This document shows positions 7,124 through 14,970 of a stretch of DNA of 24,346 nucleotides, piece by piece. Under the pieces are notes generated by a model. It had not been told where the DNA came from and ran no database searches. It saw nothing but the letters and a program-made list of their open reading frames with translations. The translations under genes were made by a program, and so were the position numbers. How positions within the stretch are numbered: position 1 is the first letter of the stretch; each line of letters begins with the position of its first letter. Source of the DNA: Nitrospinota bacterium (GTDB lineage Bacteria > Nitrospirota > Thermodesulfovibrionia > Thermodesulfovibrionales > UBA1546); NCBI GenBank assembly GCA_018896985.1, contig JAHILQ010000208.1, forward strand, positions 1-24,346, given 5' to 3'.

Positions 7124-7879
7124 ATGAGATTTGATGTAATTACAATCTTTCCTGAGATCTTTAATGCCTACCTCAACGAGAGCATCCTTAAGAGAGCAGC
7201 GGAAAGAAACATTATTGAAGTAAAGGTCCATAATCTGAGGGATTTTACAACTGACAGGCACAGGACTGTGGATGATTATCCTTATGGCGGCGGAGCGGGC
7301 ATGGTGATGAAGCCTGAGCCGTTCTTCAGCGCTGTGGAACATATTAAATCCGATGGAATTCCAAGGCGTATTGTTATGCTAACTCCCCATGGGAAGACAT
7401 TTAATCAAGATATGGCGCTTTCTATGTCCAGACAAAATCAAAATATGATTCTTATATGCGGCAGGTATGAGGCTATAGATGAAAGGGTAAGAAGTCTTGT
7501 TGATGAGGAGATTTCCATAGGCGATTATGTATTGACTGGCGGAGAACTGCCTGCTTTGGTTATAATAGACAGCATTGTCAGGCTTATCCCCGGCGTGCTT
7601 GGAGATGAGCGCTCTGCTGAAGAAGAATCATTTGCCTGCGGGATACTTGAATATCCGCATTACACAAGGCCTCCTGATTTCAGAGGACTTAAGGTGCCAG
7701 AGGTTTTGCTGTCAGGAAATCACAGGGCAATATCTCAGTGGAGAAGAAAAGAGGCTTTAAGGTTAACCATTGCCAGAAGGCCTGATCTTATGTCCCGATG
7801 TGTATCGGGATTGAAAGACGAGGATTATAAATTGGTTTCTGAGATAAAGGAGGAAGGGAAAAACCATGAATATGATTGA
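7124..7879 (+). CDS. trmD: tRNA (guanine-37-N1)-methyltransferase TrmD
   Basis: TrmD methylates N1 of G37 next to the anticodon with S-adenosylmethionine and prevents +1 frameshifting. The family's trefoil-knot motifs are all present: FDVITIFPEIFNAYL at the N-terminus, DDYPYGGGAGMVMKPEP near residues 50-65, LICGRYEAIDERV, and the knot loop SIGDYVLTGGELPAL. HYTRPPDFRGLKVPEVLLSGNH is also conserved. Length 251 aa is typical. ATG 7124 follows GGAG at about 7110. The gene overlaps rplS by 14 bases, preserving the widespread trmD-rplS order. The usual upstream partners rpsP and rimM are absent, their place being taken by the MCE operon. Confidence 0.97.
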   Translation: MRFDVITIFPEIFNAYLNESILKRAAERNIIEVKVHNLRDFTTDRHRTVDDYPYGGGAGMVMKPEPFFSAVEHIKSDGIPRRIVMLTPHGKTFNQDMALSMSRQNQNMILICGRYEAIDERVRSLVDEEISIGDYVLTGGELPALVIIDSIVRLIPGVLGDERSAEEESFACGILEYPHYTRPPDFRGLKVPEVLLSGNHRAISQWRRKEALRLTIARRPDLMSRCVSGLKDEDYKLVSEIKEEGKNHEYD

Positions 7880-8228
7880 ATCAATTGAAAGAGGATATAT
7901 GAAAGAAGTCCCCACGTTCAATGTCGGTGACACTGTCAAGGTATCCGTAAAGGTTGTTGAAGGAGACAAGGAAAGGCTCCAGCCTTTTGAGGGCGTTGTT
8001 ATCGCAAGGCGCGGCGGCGGAACAAGAAAGTCTTTTATGGTCCGAAAGATATCTTTTGGCATCGGAGTTGAAAGGATATTTCCGCTCTATTCTCCAAACA
8101 TAGATAAGATTGAAGTAATTAAACAGGGTTCGGTAAGAAGGGCTAAGCTTTACTATCTGAGAGGTAAAAAAGGCAAGGGCACACGTATAAAAGAGAAAGA
8201 AAGAGAATTTGTAAAACAAGGGGCTTAA
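7866..8228 (+). CDS. rplS: 50S ribosomal protein L19
   Basis: Ribosomal protein L19 sits at the interface of the large and small subunits. Family motifs are clear: FNVGDTVKVSVKVVEGDKERLQPFEGVVIARRGGG, then TFMV-like SFMVRKISFGIGVERIFPLYSP and the basic end VRRAKLYYLRGKKGKGTRIKE. Length 120 aa is normal. ATG 7866 lies within the trmD 3' end behind GGAGG (7850-7854), and the stop touches the rnhB start, so the three genes are coupled. Confidence 0.97.
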   Translation: MNMIESIERGYMKEVPTFNVGDTVKVSVKVVEGDKERLQPFEGVVIARRGGGTRKSFMVRKISFGIGVERIFPLYSPNIDKIEVIKQGSVRRAKLYYLRGKKGKGTRIKEKEREFVKQGA

Positions 8229-8848
8229 TGGATATCTTCCGGTATGATGAATCCCTGAGGCAAAAGGGGTTTTGCAGGATTGCCGGGATAGATGAGGCAG
8301 GAAGGGGGCCATTGGCAGGTCCGGTTGTGGCTTCTGCCGTGGTCATGCCTGATGGTAAAACGATAAAGGGATTGCGGGATTCAAAGAAAGTGCCTGAAGC
8401 CGAAAGAGAAAGCCTGTTTGACGATATATTGGGTTGCTGCCTTGACATCGGCGTAGGAATAGTAGATGCCGGGGAAATAGACAAGATTAACATTCTCAGG
8501 GCGACAAAACATGCGATGGAAGAGGCAATAAAAGCCCTCTCGGCAGAACCTGACCTTTTACTTATAGATGCCGTGAAGTTGCTCCATGTGCATATTAAGC
8601 AAATTTCTCCGATAAAGGGGGAATCTGTCAGCGCCTCTATCGCAGCGGCATCAATAGTTGCAAAAGTCACAAGGGACAGGCTGATGCAGCAATATCACGA
8701 AATCTACCCTGAATATGGTTTTGAGAAGCATAAAGGATACTGCACAAAAGAACATATGGAAAAATTACTCAGTTATGGGCCTTGCCCTATTCACAGAAAA
8801 AGTTTTGATAAGGTAATGGATTTAGCGCTGCCTTTTAAAGAGCAATAG
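8228..8848 (+). CDS. rnhB: Ribonuclease HII
   Basis: RNase HII cleaves RNA in RNA-DNA hybrids and initiates removal of misincorporated ribonucleotides. The catalytic acidic pair is in IAGIDEAGRGPLAGPVV near residues 18-34, with further active-site Asp in LLLIDAVKL and the downstream TRDRLM motif. SVSASIAAASIVAKVTRDR and YGFEKHKGYCTKEH are family-diagnostic. At 206 aa it is complete. The first codon (ATG 8228) overlaps the rplS stop by one base. It ends the trmD-rplS-rnhB block; an imperfect hairpin follows. Confidence 0.96.
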   Translation: MDIFRYDESLRQKGFCRIAGIDEAGRGPLAGPVVASAVVMPDGKTIKGLRDSKKVPEAERESLFDDILGCCLDIGVGIVDAGEIDKINILRATKHAMEEAIKALSAEPDLLLIDAVKLLHVHIKQISPIKGESVSASIAAASIVAKVTRDRLMQQYHEIYPEYGFEKHKGYCTKEHMEKLLSYGPCPIHRKSFDKVMDLALPFKEQ

Positions 8849-8899
8849 AGCAACAGAACAGCAGCGCAGCAGAACTACTGCTCTGCTGAGCTACTGCTC
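8848..8899 (+). repeat. Imperfect inverted repeat / hairpin after rnhB
   Basis: GAGCA (8848-8852), CAGCAG (8859-8864) and GCAG (8866-8869) pair with CTGC (8878-8881), CTGCTG (8883-8888) and TGCTC (8895-8899). They are separated by a 6x6 internal loop and one mismatch, around an 8-base loop. A short T run follows (TGTTTTG). It could be a weak terminator or a leader structure for the regulator gene; the direct copies of CTACTGCT also fit simple repeat expansion. Confidence 0.6.
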
Positions 8900-8916
8900 A
8901 TGTTTTGAGGTATATT

Positions 8917-9573
8917 ATGGAGCAGGAAAGAATAGATGAAGCATTAGAACTTATATGGCTGCTTGAAGAAGAAGGGCGTACAGAGTTCAACAGGTTTAAA
9001 TTAAACTCCGATGATGTTAATTTTGATGAGCTGATTAATGAAATGATAAAAAACAATCTTATCATTCTTAAGGAAAAGGAAGACAAGGTCGGATTCACAG
9101 AAAAAGGCCGTATGCTCGCAAAAAGACTTATACGGAGGCATCGCCTTGCAGAACAGCTCTTTACCGAGGTCTTTGAGCTTACTGTGAACTCCGTTGAAGC
9201 AGATGCATGCAAGATGGAACATATACTCAGCGAAGAATTGACAGAAAGCGTCTGCACTTTTCTTGGGCATCCTCCAAAATGCCCTCATGGAAAGCCAATA
9301 CCAAGAGGCGAATGCTGCAAGAAGTATAAAATAGAGATAGAACCAATGGTTGTCAGGCTGATCGACTTTGAAGTTGGGCTGAAAGGAAGGATAGTTTTTA
9401 TAGTATCAGCCGAAACATCAAGGCTAAACAGGCTCAGCTCTATGGGGATAACTGCCGGAAGCGTAATAAAACTTCTGCAGAAAAAACCTTCCCTTGTTAT
9501 TCAGGTTGAAGAGACGGCAATCGCAATAGATCCTGACATTGCAAAAGAGATATACGTTAAAAAAGCCGCCTGA
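8917..9573 (+). CDS. DtxR/MntR-type metal-dependent regulator with FeoA-like C-terminal domain
   Basis: ATG 8917, six bases after TTGAGG, is preferred over TTG 8905. Residues 1-70 form a winged-helix domain ending in GFTEKGRMLAKRLI. The recognition-helix region is divergent and lacks the usual SPxSVT pattern. The dimerisation and metal-binding domain follows: His75 and Glu79 in RRHRLAEQ, Cys98, Glu101 and His102 in DACKMEHILSE, then GHPPKCPHGKPIP. These match the manganese/iron ligands of the family. Residues about 145-215 are an SH3-like FeoA domain (RLSSMGITAGSVIKLLQKKPSLVIQVEETAIAIDPDIAKEIYV). It probably represses or activates iron or manganese uptake genes; no such target lies in the window. 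Confidence 0.87.
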   Translation: MEQERIDEALELIWLLEEEGRTEFNRFKLNSDDVNFDELINEMIKNNLIILKEKEDKVGFTEKGRMLAKRLIRRHRLAEQLFTEVFELTVNSVEADACKMEHILSEELTESVCTFLGHPPKCPHGKPIPRGECCKKYKIEIEPMVVRLIDFEVGLKGRIVFIVSAETSRLNRLSSMGITAGSVIKLLQKKPSLVIQVEETAIAIDPDIAKEIYVKKAA

Positions 9574-9578
9574 TATTG

Positions 9579-9758
9579 AAGGAGGCTGTGTCTGTTTTTC
9601 GGCAATATTAAACTACCATTTCAATGGTGCAGATGTTATTACTATATATCAGCCTCTTACAAATTCTCATGCGGGGCTATCCGCTCCACTTCGTAGAGAC
9701 TTCAGCCCCTATTCTGACAGACCCGTGAATCTTGCCTCAATCCAATCACAGCCTCCTT
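9579..9758. mobile_element. Putative 180-bp non-autonomous element with 12-bp terminal inverted repeats
   Basis: AAGGAGGCTGTG at 9579-9590 is perfectly complementary to CACAGCCTCCTT at 9747-9758. Between them are the perfect palindrome ACCATT-TC-AATGGT (9615-9628) and a two-tier hairpin at 9673-9709. No long ORF is present, and no clear target-site duplication is seen. It fills the gap between the regulator gene and miaB. It could be a MITE or an IS200/IS605-type relic. Confidence 0.5.
9673..9709. other. Two-tier hairpin (IS200/IS605-end-like or structured RNA)
   Basis: GGGGCT pairs with AGCCCC (6 bp). A symmetric 5x5 internal loop follows, then CTCCAC pairs with GTAGAG (6 bp, one wobble on one strand), closed by a 3-base TTC loop. 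Such regularity is unlikely by chance and resembles subterminal hairpins of IS200/IS605 elements. Which strand, if any, is transcribed is unknown. Confidence 0.55.
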
Positions 9759-9806
9759 ATTCATGCCTCCCTTGCTACAGGTTCATCCCGCATGTTAAAT
9801 TTTAAG

Positions 9807-11102
9807 ATGCCTCGAAAAGTCTATATTCATACATTCGGATGCCAGATGAATGTCCATGATTCTGAGAAGATGGCCGGCATTCTGAAGGCTGGAGGCTATG
9901 CTGAGGCTGCAAATACAGAAGATGCAGACCTCATAATCTTTAATACCTGCAGTATAAGGCAGAAGGCAGAACAAAAATTCAGAAGCGAGCTCGGAAGGAT
10001 AAAATTATTAAAAAGTAAAAACCCATTGCTTAAGATAGCTGTTGCGGGCTGCATTGCACAGCAGAGGGGGAGGGATATACTTAAAAGGAGCCCTCATGTG
10101 GATTATGTGTTTGGCCCCCAGAATATCCACAAATTAAGCGCTATGTTAACAACAAATGCTATGGTTTGCATTGAAGATAACCCTGAGATTCAACACACCG
10201 ACCTTCCTGCAGAGAGAAAGGAAAATATTAAGGCATGGGTATCCATAATGTACGGGTGTAATAATTTTTGCAGTTATTGCATAGTGCCTTATACGCGGGG
10301 CAGAGAAAGGAGCAGGCCAAGTCAAAATATGTATAAAGAAATACATGAGCTGGCTGAAAAAGGATTTAAGGAAGTAACTCTTCTCGGGCAGAATGTTAAC
10401 TCTTATAATAGCGATACTAATTTCCCCGGACTCCTGAGAAAAATAGACACCATAAAAGAGGTTGAGAGGATAAGGTTTGTCACATCGCATCCCCGGGACC
10501 TTTCTGATGAACTTATTTTATGCATTAAGGAATTACCAAAAACCTGTGAACATATTCACCTGCCGCTCCAGTCAGGTTCAGGCAGAATACTCAAGCTTAT
10601 GAACAGGGGATATACCTATGAGGACTATCTTGAAAAGGTCAGAAAACTCAAGGAAAGTATCCCGCACATTGCAATAACAACAGACCTTATTGCAGGTTTT
10701 CCCTCTGAAACAGACAATGACCATTCCATGACCATTAAAGCCTTAAGAAGCATTGAATTTGACGGCATATTTGCCTTTAAATTTTCTCCACGCCAAGGGA
10801 CAAAAGCCGCAGAGATGGAAGGAAGTATTAACGAGGAGATAAAGTCGCAGCGGCTTAACGAGATACTCGGACTACAAGACGACATTACTTTAAGGAAGAA
10901 TGAAGCGCTCAAGGGGACACTTCAGGAAGTGCTTGTTGAGGGTGCAAGTAAAAAAGACAAGGGAAAGATAACAGGCAGGACAAGGACAAACAAAATAGTT
11001 AATTTTGAGGGTGATGAGTCACTCATTGGCAAGTTAGTCAATGTTGAGATTAGAATGGCAATGAGGCACTCTCTTGAAGGCAGGCTCACAAGTCAAAGCT
11101 AA
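9807..11102 (+). CDS. miaB: tRNA-2-methylthio-N6-dimethylallyladenosine synthase MiaB
   Basis: MiaB is a radical-SAM methylthiotransferase that converts i6A37 to ms2i6A37 in tRNAs reading UNN codons. The N-terminal domain carries the auxiliary-cluster cysteines Cys12 (TFGCQMN), Cys48 (FNTCSIRQKAEQK) and Cys82 (VAGCIAQQ). The radical-SAM cluster is Cys151, Cys155 and Cys158 (YGCNNFCSYCIVPYTRGRE). HIHLPLQSGS and a C-terminal TRAM domain (KGKITGRTRTNKIVNF) complete the family pattern. From ATG 9807 it is 431 aa. ATG 9792 is possible, but the longer start at 9732 lies in the repeat element and adds non-family residues. No strong ribosome site is seen at any of them. Confidence 0.95.
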   Translation: MPRKVYIHTFGCQMNVHDSEKMAGILKAGGYAEAANTEDADLIIFNTCSIRQKAEQKFRSELGRIKLLKSKNPLLKIAVAGCIAQQRGRDILKRSPHVDYVFGPQNIHKLSAMLTTNAMVCIEDNPEIQHTDLPAERKENIKAWVSIMYGCNNFCSYCIVPYTRGRERSRPSQNMYKEIHELAEKGFKEVTLLGQNVNSYNSDTNFPGLLRKIDTIKEVERIRFVTSHPRDLSDELILCIKELPKTCEHIHLPLQSGSGRILKLMNRGYTYEDYLEKVRKLKESIPHIAITTDLIAGFPSETDNDHSMTIKALRSIEFDGIFAFKFSPRQGTKAAEMEGSINEEIKSQRLNEILGLQDDITLRKNEALKGTLQEVLVEGASKKDKGKITGRTRTNKIVNFEGDESLIGKLVNVEIRMAMRHSLEGRLTSQS

Positions 11103-11119
11103 TAACACCTGCAAAGGAG

Positions 11120-11516
11120 CGTGTCTTGATTTAAAACCTAAAGTAAGACTTTCAGAACTTCTTGAAACTATTTTAAAACAAACGACAATTATGAGAATAC
11201 GCCTTAGTTCGATAGAGGTTCGTGAAATAGATGACGAGCTTCTTGACCTTCTTACAGACAAGAGGATATGCAATCATTGCAATCATTTGCACATACCTCT
11301 CCAGAGCGGAGACGACAGGAGTAGCAAGCCGGCAAAGCCCTTGATGTTCTAATTGAAGAGAACAATATGGATGGTACATGCTCCGGGACAACCAGTAATC
11401 ACTTTAAAGTTATAGTGCCCACGAATCAGCATTCTCGCGGATCCCTTATTGCTGTAAGGATTCGGGGCGTTCAAAAGGGCAAGCTTATCGGCATCCCAAT
11501 CTTTTCTCATAACTAA
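11120..11516 (+). pseudogene. mtaB: Remnant of an MtaB-type tRNA methylthiotransferase
   Basis: Two blocks of a second methylthiotransferase survive just after miaB. The first, in the frame of 11074, reads LDLKPKVRLSELLETILKQ, MRIRLSSIEVREIDDELLDLL and LHIPLQSGDDR. This is the middle of the radical-SAM domain as in MtaB, which makes ms2t6A37. The second, in another frame from 11325 to the TAA at 11514-11516, reads QAGKALDVLIEENNMDG, TSNHFKVIVP and HSRGSLIAVRIRGVQKGKLIG, the C-terminal TRAM-like end. The N-terminal half and about 80 residues between the blocks are missing. A 9-base duplication (TGCAATCAT twice, near 11269-11286) inserts CNH into the RICNHLHIP motif. The gene is dead; MtaB activity would need another copy. 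Confidence 0.82.
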
Positions 11517-11724
11517 TTGATTTTAAAGATATTTCAGCCTGCCTATAACTCATTCAAATCCGTAGAAACCTATACAGACATTGGTCTGAGCCGCATTATA
11601 TGTCGCATTAATAACAGCTTACTAACAACCTTTGTTTATAGCATATGTCTGATAAGATATATTATGTTAAATCAATAAATAAGCAAAACCACGAGATGCC
11701 TAATGCTGGTTGAGTTTCTGAGGT

Positions 11725-11756
11725 GTGGGGTTAGCTGATGGCTCCACTGTCTTTTT
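11725..11756 (+). terminator. Rho-independent terminator after miaB/mtaB remnant
   Basis: GTGGGGTTA and TGGCTCCAC form a 9-bp stem (three wobble pairs) around a GCTGA loop at 11725-11747, followed by TGTCTTTTT. It faces the plus-strand genes and lies just before the convergent DUF362 gene. The 200 bases upstream (11517-11724) show no coding signal. Confidence 0.6.
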
Positions 11757-11777
11757 AAGGAAGTATCTGGAATTGCT

Positions 11778-12893
11778 TTAAATTTCAATAAGCTCGTAAT
11801 CTCTGCTTCCAAGCCCGAGCCTGCCCGCCTCTTCTATTTGTATCCTGTATGGTCTTTTAGTCAGGTCAAAAAGGATATCATCTGTTTTCTCTTCAATCTC
11901 GTCAGCAGCTGACTGAGGCAGCGGTTTTGCCTTCAAAAGCATATCTATTGTCGCCTGCTCTATTGCAATAATATCGTCTGATACAAGGATTCCCTGATCC
12001 TGTATGACCGGCACATCAGCAGCCGGCATGCAATCACATTCTGGCTGTATTTCTGTAAGGAAGTTTATATAAATCACCTTATTGGGCTTGAACGTACTTA
12101 AAACAGCCTTAGCAGCCTCTGCGAGGGCCTTCATGAATCTTTCATCGTCTCCCGGCAGCATCAGGGCGCCTTCCGGACAAACCCTTGTGCACCTGCCGCA
12201 CCTCCAGCAGTCATCTTCGCTGTAGCCAAACATTTCATTTTCGAACTTTATCACTTTAAGAGGGCAGATTTCTTCGCATTGAAGGCAGAGTTCGCATTTT
12301 TCTTCATCCCATATTAATCTGCCCTCGCCTATTGAATGCATTGCGCCTCTTCCGCACTTCCAGCCGCAGTGCCTGTGACCGGAACTTACCCCTCCCATGG
12401 CAAGGTTTTTAATTGCGCCGGCATAGCCTGCCTGAATATGCCCTTTTACATGTGAACAAACTACCATTGCAGGAACATCATAGATAAGGCTTGCAACCGC
12501 TATTTCCCCAAGGATTTCGCCTGCTTTTACCATTATATTGTCATTTCCGTAAAGTCCGTCACCAAGTACAACAGGCGCTCCAACTGAGAGTGAATTTATT
12601 CCGTTCTGGTTTGCAACCTCAAGGTAATCCAGCCCCTTTATACGTACGGTATCTGTCACAAAAGGCTTGGCGTCTATACCTTTCAAAGCATCCACAACCT
12701 TCCTCAAAAACACAGGCCTTACAACCCTGTGTGCTCCTTCTGAGCCAAAATGAGTTTTTACTGCTATCCATTCATCCTTATCAAAATAGGCTGAGAGATT
12801 AACTTCCTTAAGCAGACGTTCGAGTTTGCCTGGCATGCTGTCAGCATATTTCCATTTTTTTATCCTTGCTGATGCAAAATAGACCTTTGACAT
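11778..12893 (-). CDS. DUF362 domain protein with two 4Fe-4S ferredoxin motifs
   Basis: This 371-aa soluble protein starts with ATG after GAGGGG. Residues 1-185 match DUF362 (VYFASARIKKWKY; WIAVKTHFGSEGAHRVVRP; PFVTDTV; CSHVKGHIQAGYAGAIKNLAMGG). At about 195-245 are two cluster-binding motifs: CELCLQCEEICP and CWRCGRCTRVCP. The C-terminal part contains IYINFLTEIQPECDCM and a conserved DQGILVSDDIIAIEQAT. The family is widespread in anaerobes and carries electrons for an unknown reaction. It is last in a minus-strand operon behind a small membrane protein (7-base gap) and nadE. Redox function is clear; the substrate is not known. Confidence 0.9.
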   Translation of the reverse strand: MSKVYFASARIKKWKYADSMPGKLERLLKEVNLSAYFDKDEWIAVKTHFGSEGAHRVVRPVFLRKVVDALKGIDAKPFVTDTVRIKGLDYLEVANQNGINSLSVGAPVVLGDGLYGNDNIMVKAGEILGEIAVASLIYDVPAMVVCSHVKGHIQAGYAGAIKNLAMGGVSSGHRHCGWKCGRGAMHSIGEGRLIWDEEKCELCLQCEEICPLKVIKFENEMFGYSEDDCWRCGRCTRVCPEGALMLPGDDERFMKALAEAAKAVLSTFKPNKVIYINFLTEIQPECDCMPAADVPVIQDQGILVSDDIIAIEQATIDMLLKAKPLPQSAADEIEEKTDDILFDLTKRPYRIQIEEAGRLGLGSRDYELIEI

Positions 12894-12900
12894 TTTCCCC

Positions 12901-13149
12901 TCACTTCACAACTTTATTATAGATGTAGCCAATCAGCGCCGCGCTCACAAAGCCGTCAGCAAAACCATAGAGCAGCCCAAGAAAACTTCCAAGCGGAGTT
13001 ATGGTGTAACCCGGATATATGGATTGCGCAAGAACTTCCAGAAAAAGCCTGCCGTAGCCTGTGTAATAGGAAATCCATGTTATTATAAACAGCGAAACGC
13101 CCCAAACTGATCCAAGTGCAACTCCGAGTGCAACCGGTCTTAATTTCAT
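12901..13149 (-). CDS. Small two-helix membrane protein (annotated as holin-like in related genomes)
   Basis: This 82-aa protein has ATG 13149 behind GAGGGAGTT. It is almost entirely hydrophobic, with segments about 5-27 (PVALGVALGSVWGVSLFIIT) and about 50-75 (PLGSFLGLLYGFADGFVSAALIG). Between them lies a short loop with IYPGYTITPLG. Proteins of this pattern are often labelled bacteriophage holin, but no lysis genes or phage genes are nearby, so a phage role is not supported. It sits between nadE and the DUF362 gene in one operon. Confidence 0.75.
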   Translation of the reverse strand: MKLRPVALGVALGSVWGVSLFIITWISYYTGYGRLFLEVLAQSIYPGYTITPLGSFLGLLYGFADGFVSAALIGYIYNKVVK

Positions 13150-13197
13150 AACTCCCTCAATATATCAGCCCTTTTTCAGGCTTATTACCTTTCTCCC

Positions 13198-14829
13198 TTA
13201 ATAACTCCGGTACTTATTTGTTATCGGGAATCGCCTGTCTTTGCCAAATGCCCGCGGTGTTATTTTTATTCCCGGAGGAGACTGCCTTCTTTTATATTCA
13301 CTCCTGTCTATCATCTCTATGACCTTCCTTGTGCACTCAATCTCACACCCTGATGACAATATGTCCTCAAAACTTTTGTCGTCCTCAACGTATGCCTTGA
13401 GTATAGGGTCAAGCACAGGATACGGAGGCAGAGAATCCGTGTCTTTCTGATCAGGTCTCAGTTCTGCCGAAGGTTCTTTCCAGAGCACCCTTTTAGGGAT
13501 TACCGCCCTCCCCTCATTAGAATTTTTCCATTTGCAAAGTTCATATACAAGGGTCTTAGGCACGTCTTTTATAACTGCAAAACCTCCTGCCATATCTCCA
13601 TAAAGTGTAGCATATCCGACGCTCATTTCAGACTTATTCCCTGTTGTCAGAACAAGCCATCCAAATTTATTGGAAAATGCCATAAGTATATTTCCTCTTA
13701 TCCTTGCCTGAAGGTTCTCTTCTGTTTTGTCATCTGGAAGCCCTTTGAATTCCATTTTAAGACTTTCACGGTAAACTTCAAATATATTGCTGATAGGCGC
13801 TTCAATTATTTTAATGCCAAGGTTTTTAGAGAGTCCATAGGCGTCCTCCCTGCTCTCTTTTGATGTATACGGAGACGGCATAAAGATGCCTGTAACATTT
13901 TCCTTGCCTATGGCATCAACTGCAATTGCAGCTACGAGCGCAGAGTCAACTCCGCCGCTTAAACCTATGACAGCTTGCTTAAAATCATTCTTAATAACAT
14001 AATCTCTCGTGCCTAAAACAAGCGCTTTATAAACCTCTTCTTCAAATCCCCCCTCGCCCCCCTTTTCTAAAGGGGGGATGGGGGGATTATAACCGTCCAA
14101 TGCAATTTCCGAGATAATCATCTCTTCTTCAAACTGCCTTCCCCTGACTATAATCTCTCCTGTTTTATCAGTTATGAAGCTCCCTCCGTCAAAAACAAGT
14201 TCATCCTGCCCTCCGACCGTGTTTAGGTATGCGATTACTATTTTATTGTCAGATGCCCTTTCAGAAACCATCTTTTCTCTCAGGTGAGACTTTCCCATGT
14301 GATACGGGGAGGCATTTATGTTAAAAATAACCTCAGCGCCTGCAATAGCCTGATACTTTGCAGGGCCTTCGGGATACCATATATCCTCACAGATATTCAC
14401 TCCGATATTTATATCCTCAATTCTATAGACAGGGGTTTCGGTCCCTGCCCTGAAGTACCTGTATTCGTCAAAGACTCCATAGTTTGGAAGAAATACCTTG
14501 TGGTACACGCCAATCATCCTGCAGTTCTGGATTATCGCAGCAGCGTTGTAAAGAATACTGTCTTTTCTGTCAACAAAGCCGACAACAGCCGCTATATCTT
14601 TTGTATTTTCAATAACCCTGCTTAATGCCTCAAGGTTATCGTCTATGAAATGCCTTTTAAGGAGGATGTCCTCAGGCGGGTAACCCGTAATTGATAGTTC
14701 GGGGAATATAACCAGAGAAGATTTCTTTTCCCTTGCCTGCTGGATGTAATCGCAAATCTTCAAGACATTGCCTTCAATGCCGCCAACAGTAGGATTAATC
14801 TGGGCAAGGGCAATCTTGATTGTCTTCAT
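13198..14829 (-). CDS. nadE: Glutamine-dependent NAD+ synthetase
   Basis: NadE amidates nicotinate adenine dinucleotide to NAD+ using ammonia released from glutamine. Residues 1-245 are the nitrilase-type glutaminase with the Glu-Lys-Cys triad in FPELSITGYPPED, YHKVFLPNYGVFDEYRYF and GVNICEDIWYPEGP. The synthetase domain starts near residue 260, with the ATP pyrophosphatase loop GLSGGVDSALVAAIA near 286-300, TTGNKSEMSVGYATLYGDMAGG, and the end SEYKRRQSPPGIKIT. Length 543 aa is typical. In the linker, residues NPPIPPLEKGGEGGF are encoded by a palindromic repeat (separate entry). The gene leads a three-gene operon. Confidence 0.96.
   Translation of the reverse strand: MKTIKIALAQINPTVGGIEGNVLKICDYIQQAREKKSSLVIFPELSITGYPPEDILLKRHFIDDNLEALSRVIENTKDIAAVVGFVDRKDSILYNAAAIIQNCRMIGVYHKVFLPNYGVFDEYRYFRAGTETPVYRIEDINIGVNICEDIWYPEGPAKYQAIAGAEVIFNINASPYHMGKSHLREKMVSERASDNKIVIAYLNTVGGQDELVFDGGSFITDKTGEIIVRGRQFEEEMIISEIALDGYNPPIPPLEKGGEGGFEEEVYKALVLGTRDYVIKNDFKQAVIGLSGGVDSALVAAIAVDAIGKENVTGIFMPSPYTSKESREDAYGLSKNLGIKIIEAPISNIFEVYRESLKMEFKGLPDDKTEENLQARIRGNILMAFSNKFGWLVLTTGNKSEMSVGYATLYGDMAGGFAVIKDVPKTLVYELCKWKNSNEGRAVIPKRVLWKEPSAELRPDQKDTDSLPPYPVLDPILKAYVEDDKSFEDILSSGCEIECTRKVIEMIDRSEYKRRQSPPGIKITPRAFGKDRRFPITNKYRSY
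14045..14088. repeat. Palindromic C/G-run repeat inside nadE
   Basis: Two arms (AATCCCCCC then a C-run plus TTT; AAAGGGGGG then GGGGGGATT) form a 20-21 bp imperfect palindrome around a TCT loop. The nadE frame is kept and the repeat is translated as NPPIPPLEKGGEGGF. The same amino-acid string occurs in many unrelated proteins of Nitrospirota and some Desulfobacterota, which is the mark of a dispersed palindromic element. Confidence 0.85.
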
Positions 14830-14970
14830 AAGTAAATCCCGTTAGAAAGTATGATTTTTAAAATGTTAATACTTTTATTATAGCATCTTAGCCGCAAATG
14901 TAAGAACTTTTTAACGGGATAAATGATAATTTGAAGTGCTTCCATTTGTAAAGCAATTTAAAGAACAGAA

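Noticed and set aside
9574..9760. Transposase-like coding remnant on the minus strand
   Set aside because: A short open stretch ending in IGAEVSTKWSG looked like a TnpB tail, but it is under 20 codons and I could not align it with confidence.
9732..9806. Longer N-terminus for MiaB from 9732
   Set aside because: The 25 extra residues lie partly in the inverted-repeat element and have no family similarity; MPRKVYIHTFGCQMN from 9807 matches normal MiaB starts.
12901..13149. Prophage holin
   Set aside because: The label exists for similar small membrane proteins, but there is no lysin, portal, integrase or other phage gene; operon context is nadE and DUF362.
14284..14625. Plus-strand ORF of 113 codons opposite nadE
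   Set aside because: It is the antisense shadow of the conserved glutaminase domain, which has clear motifs.
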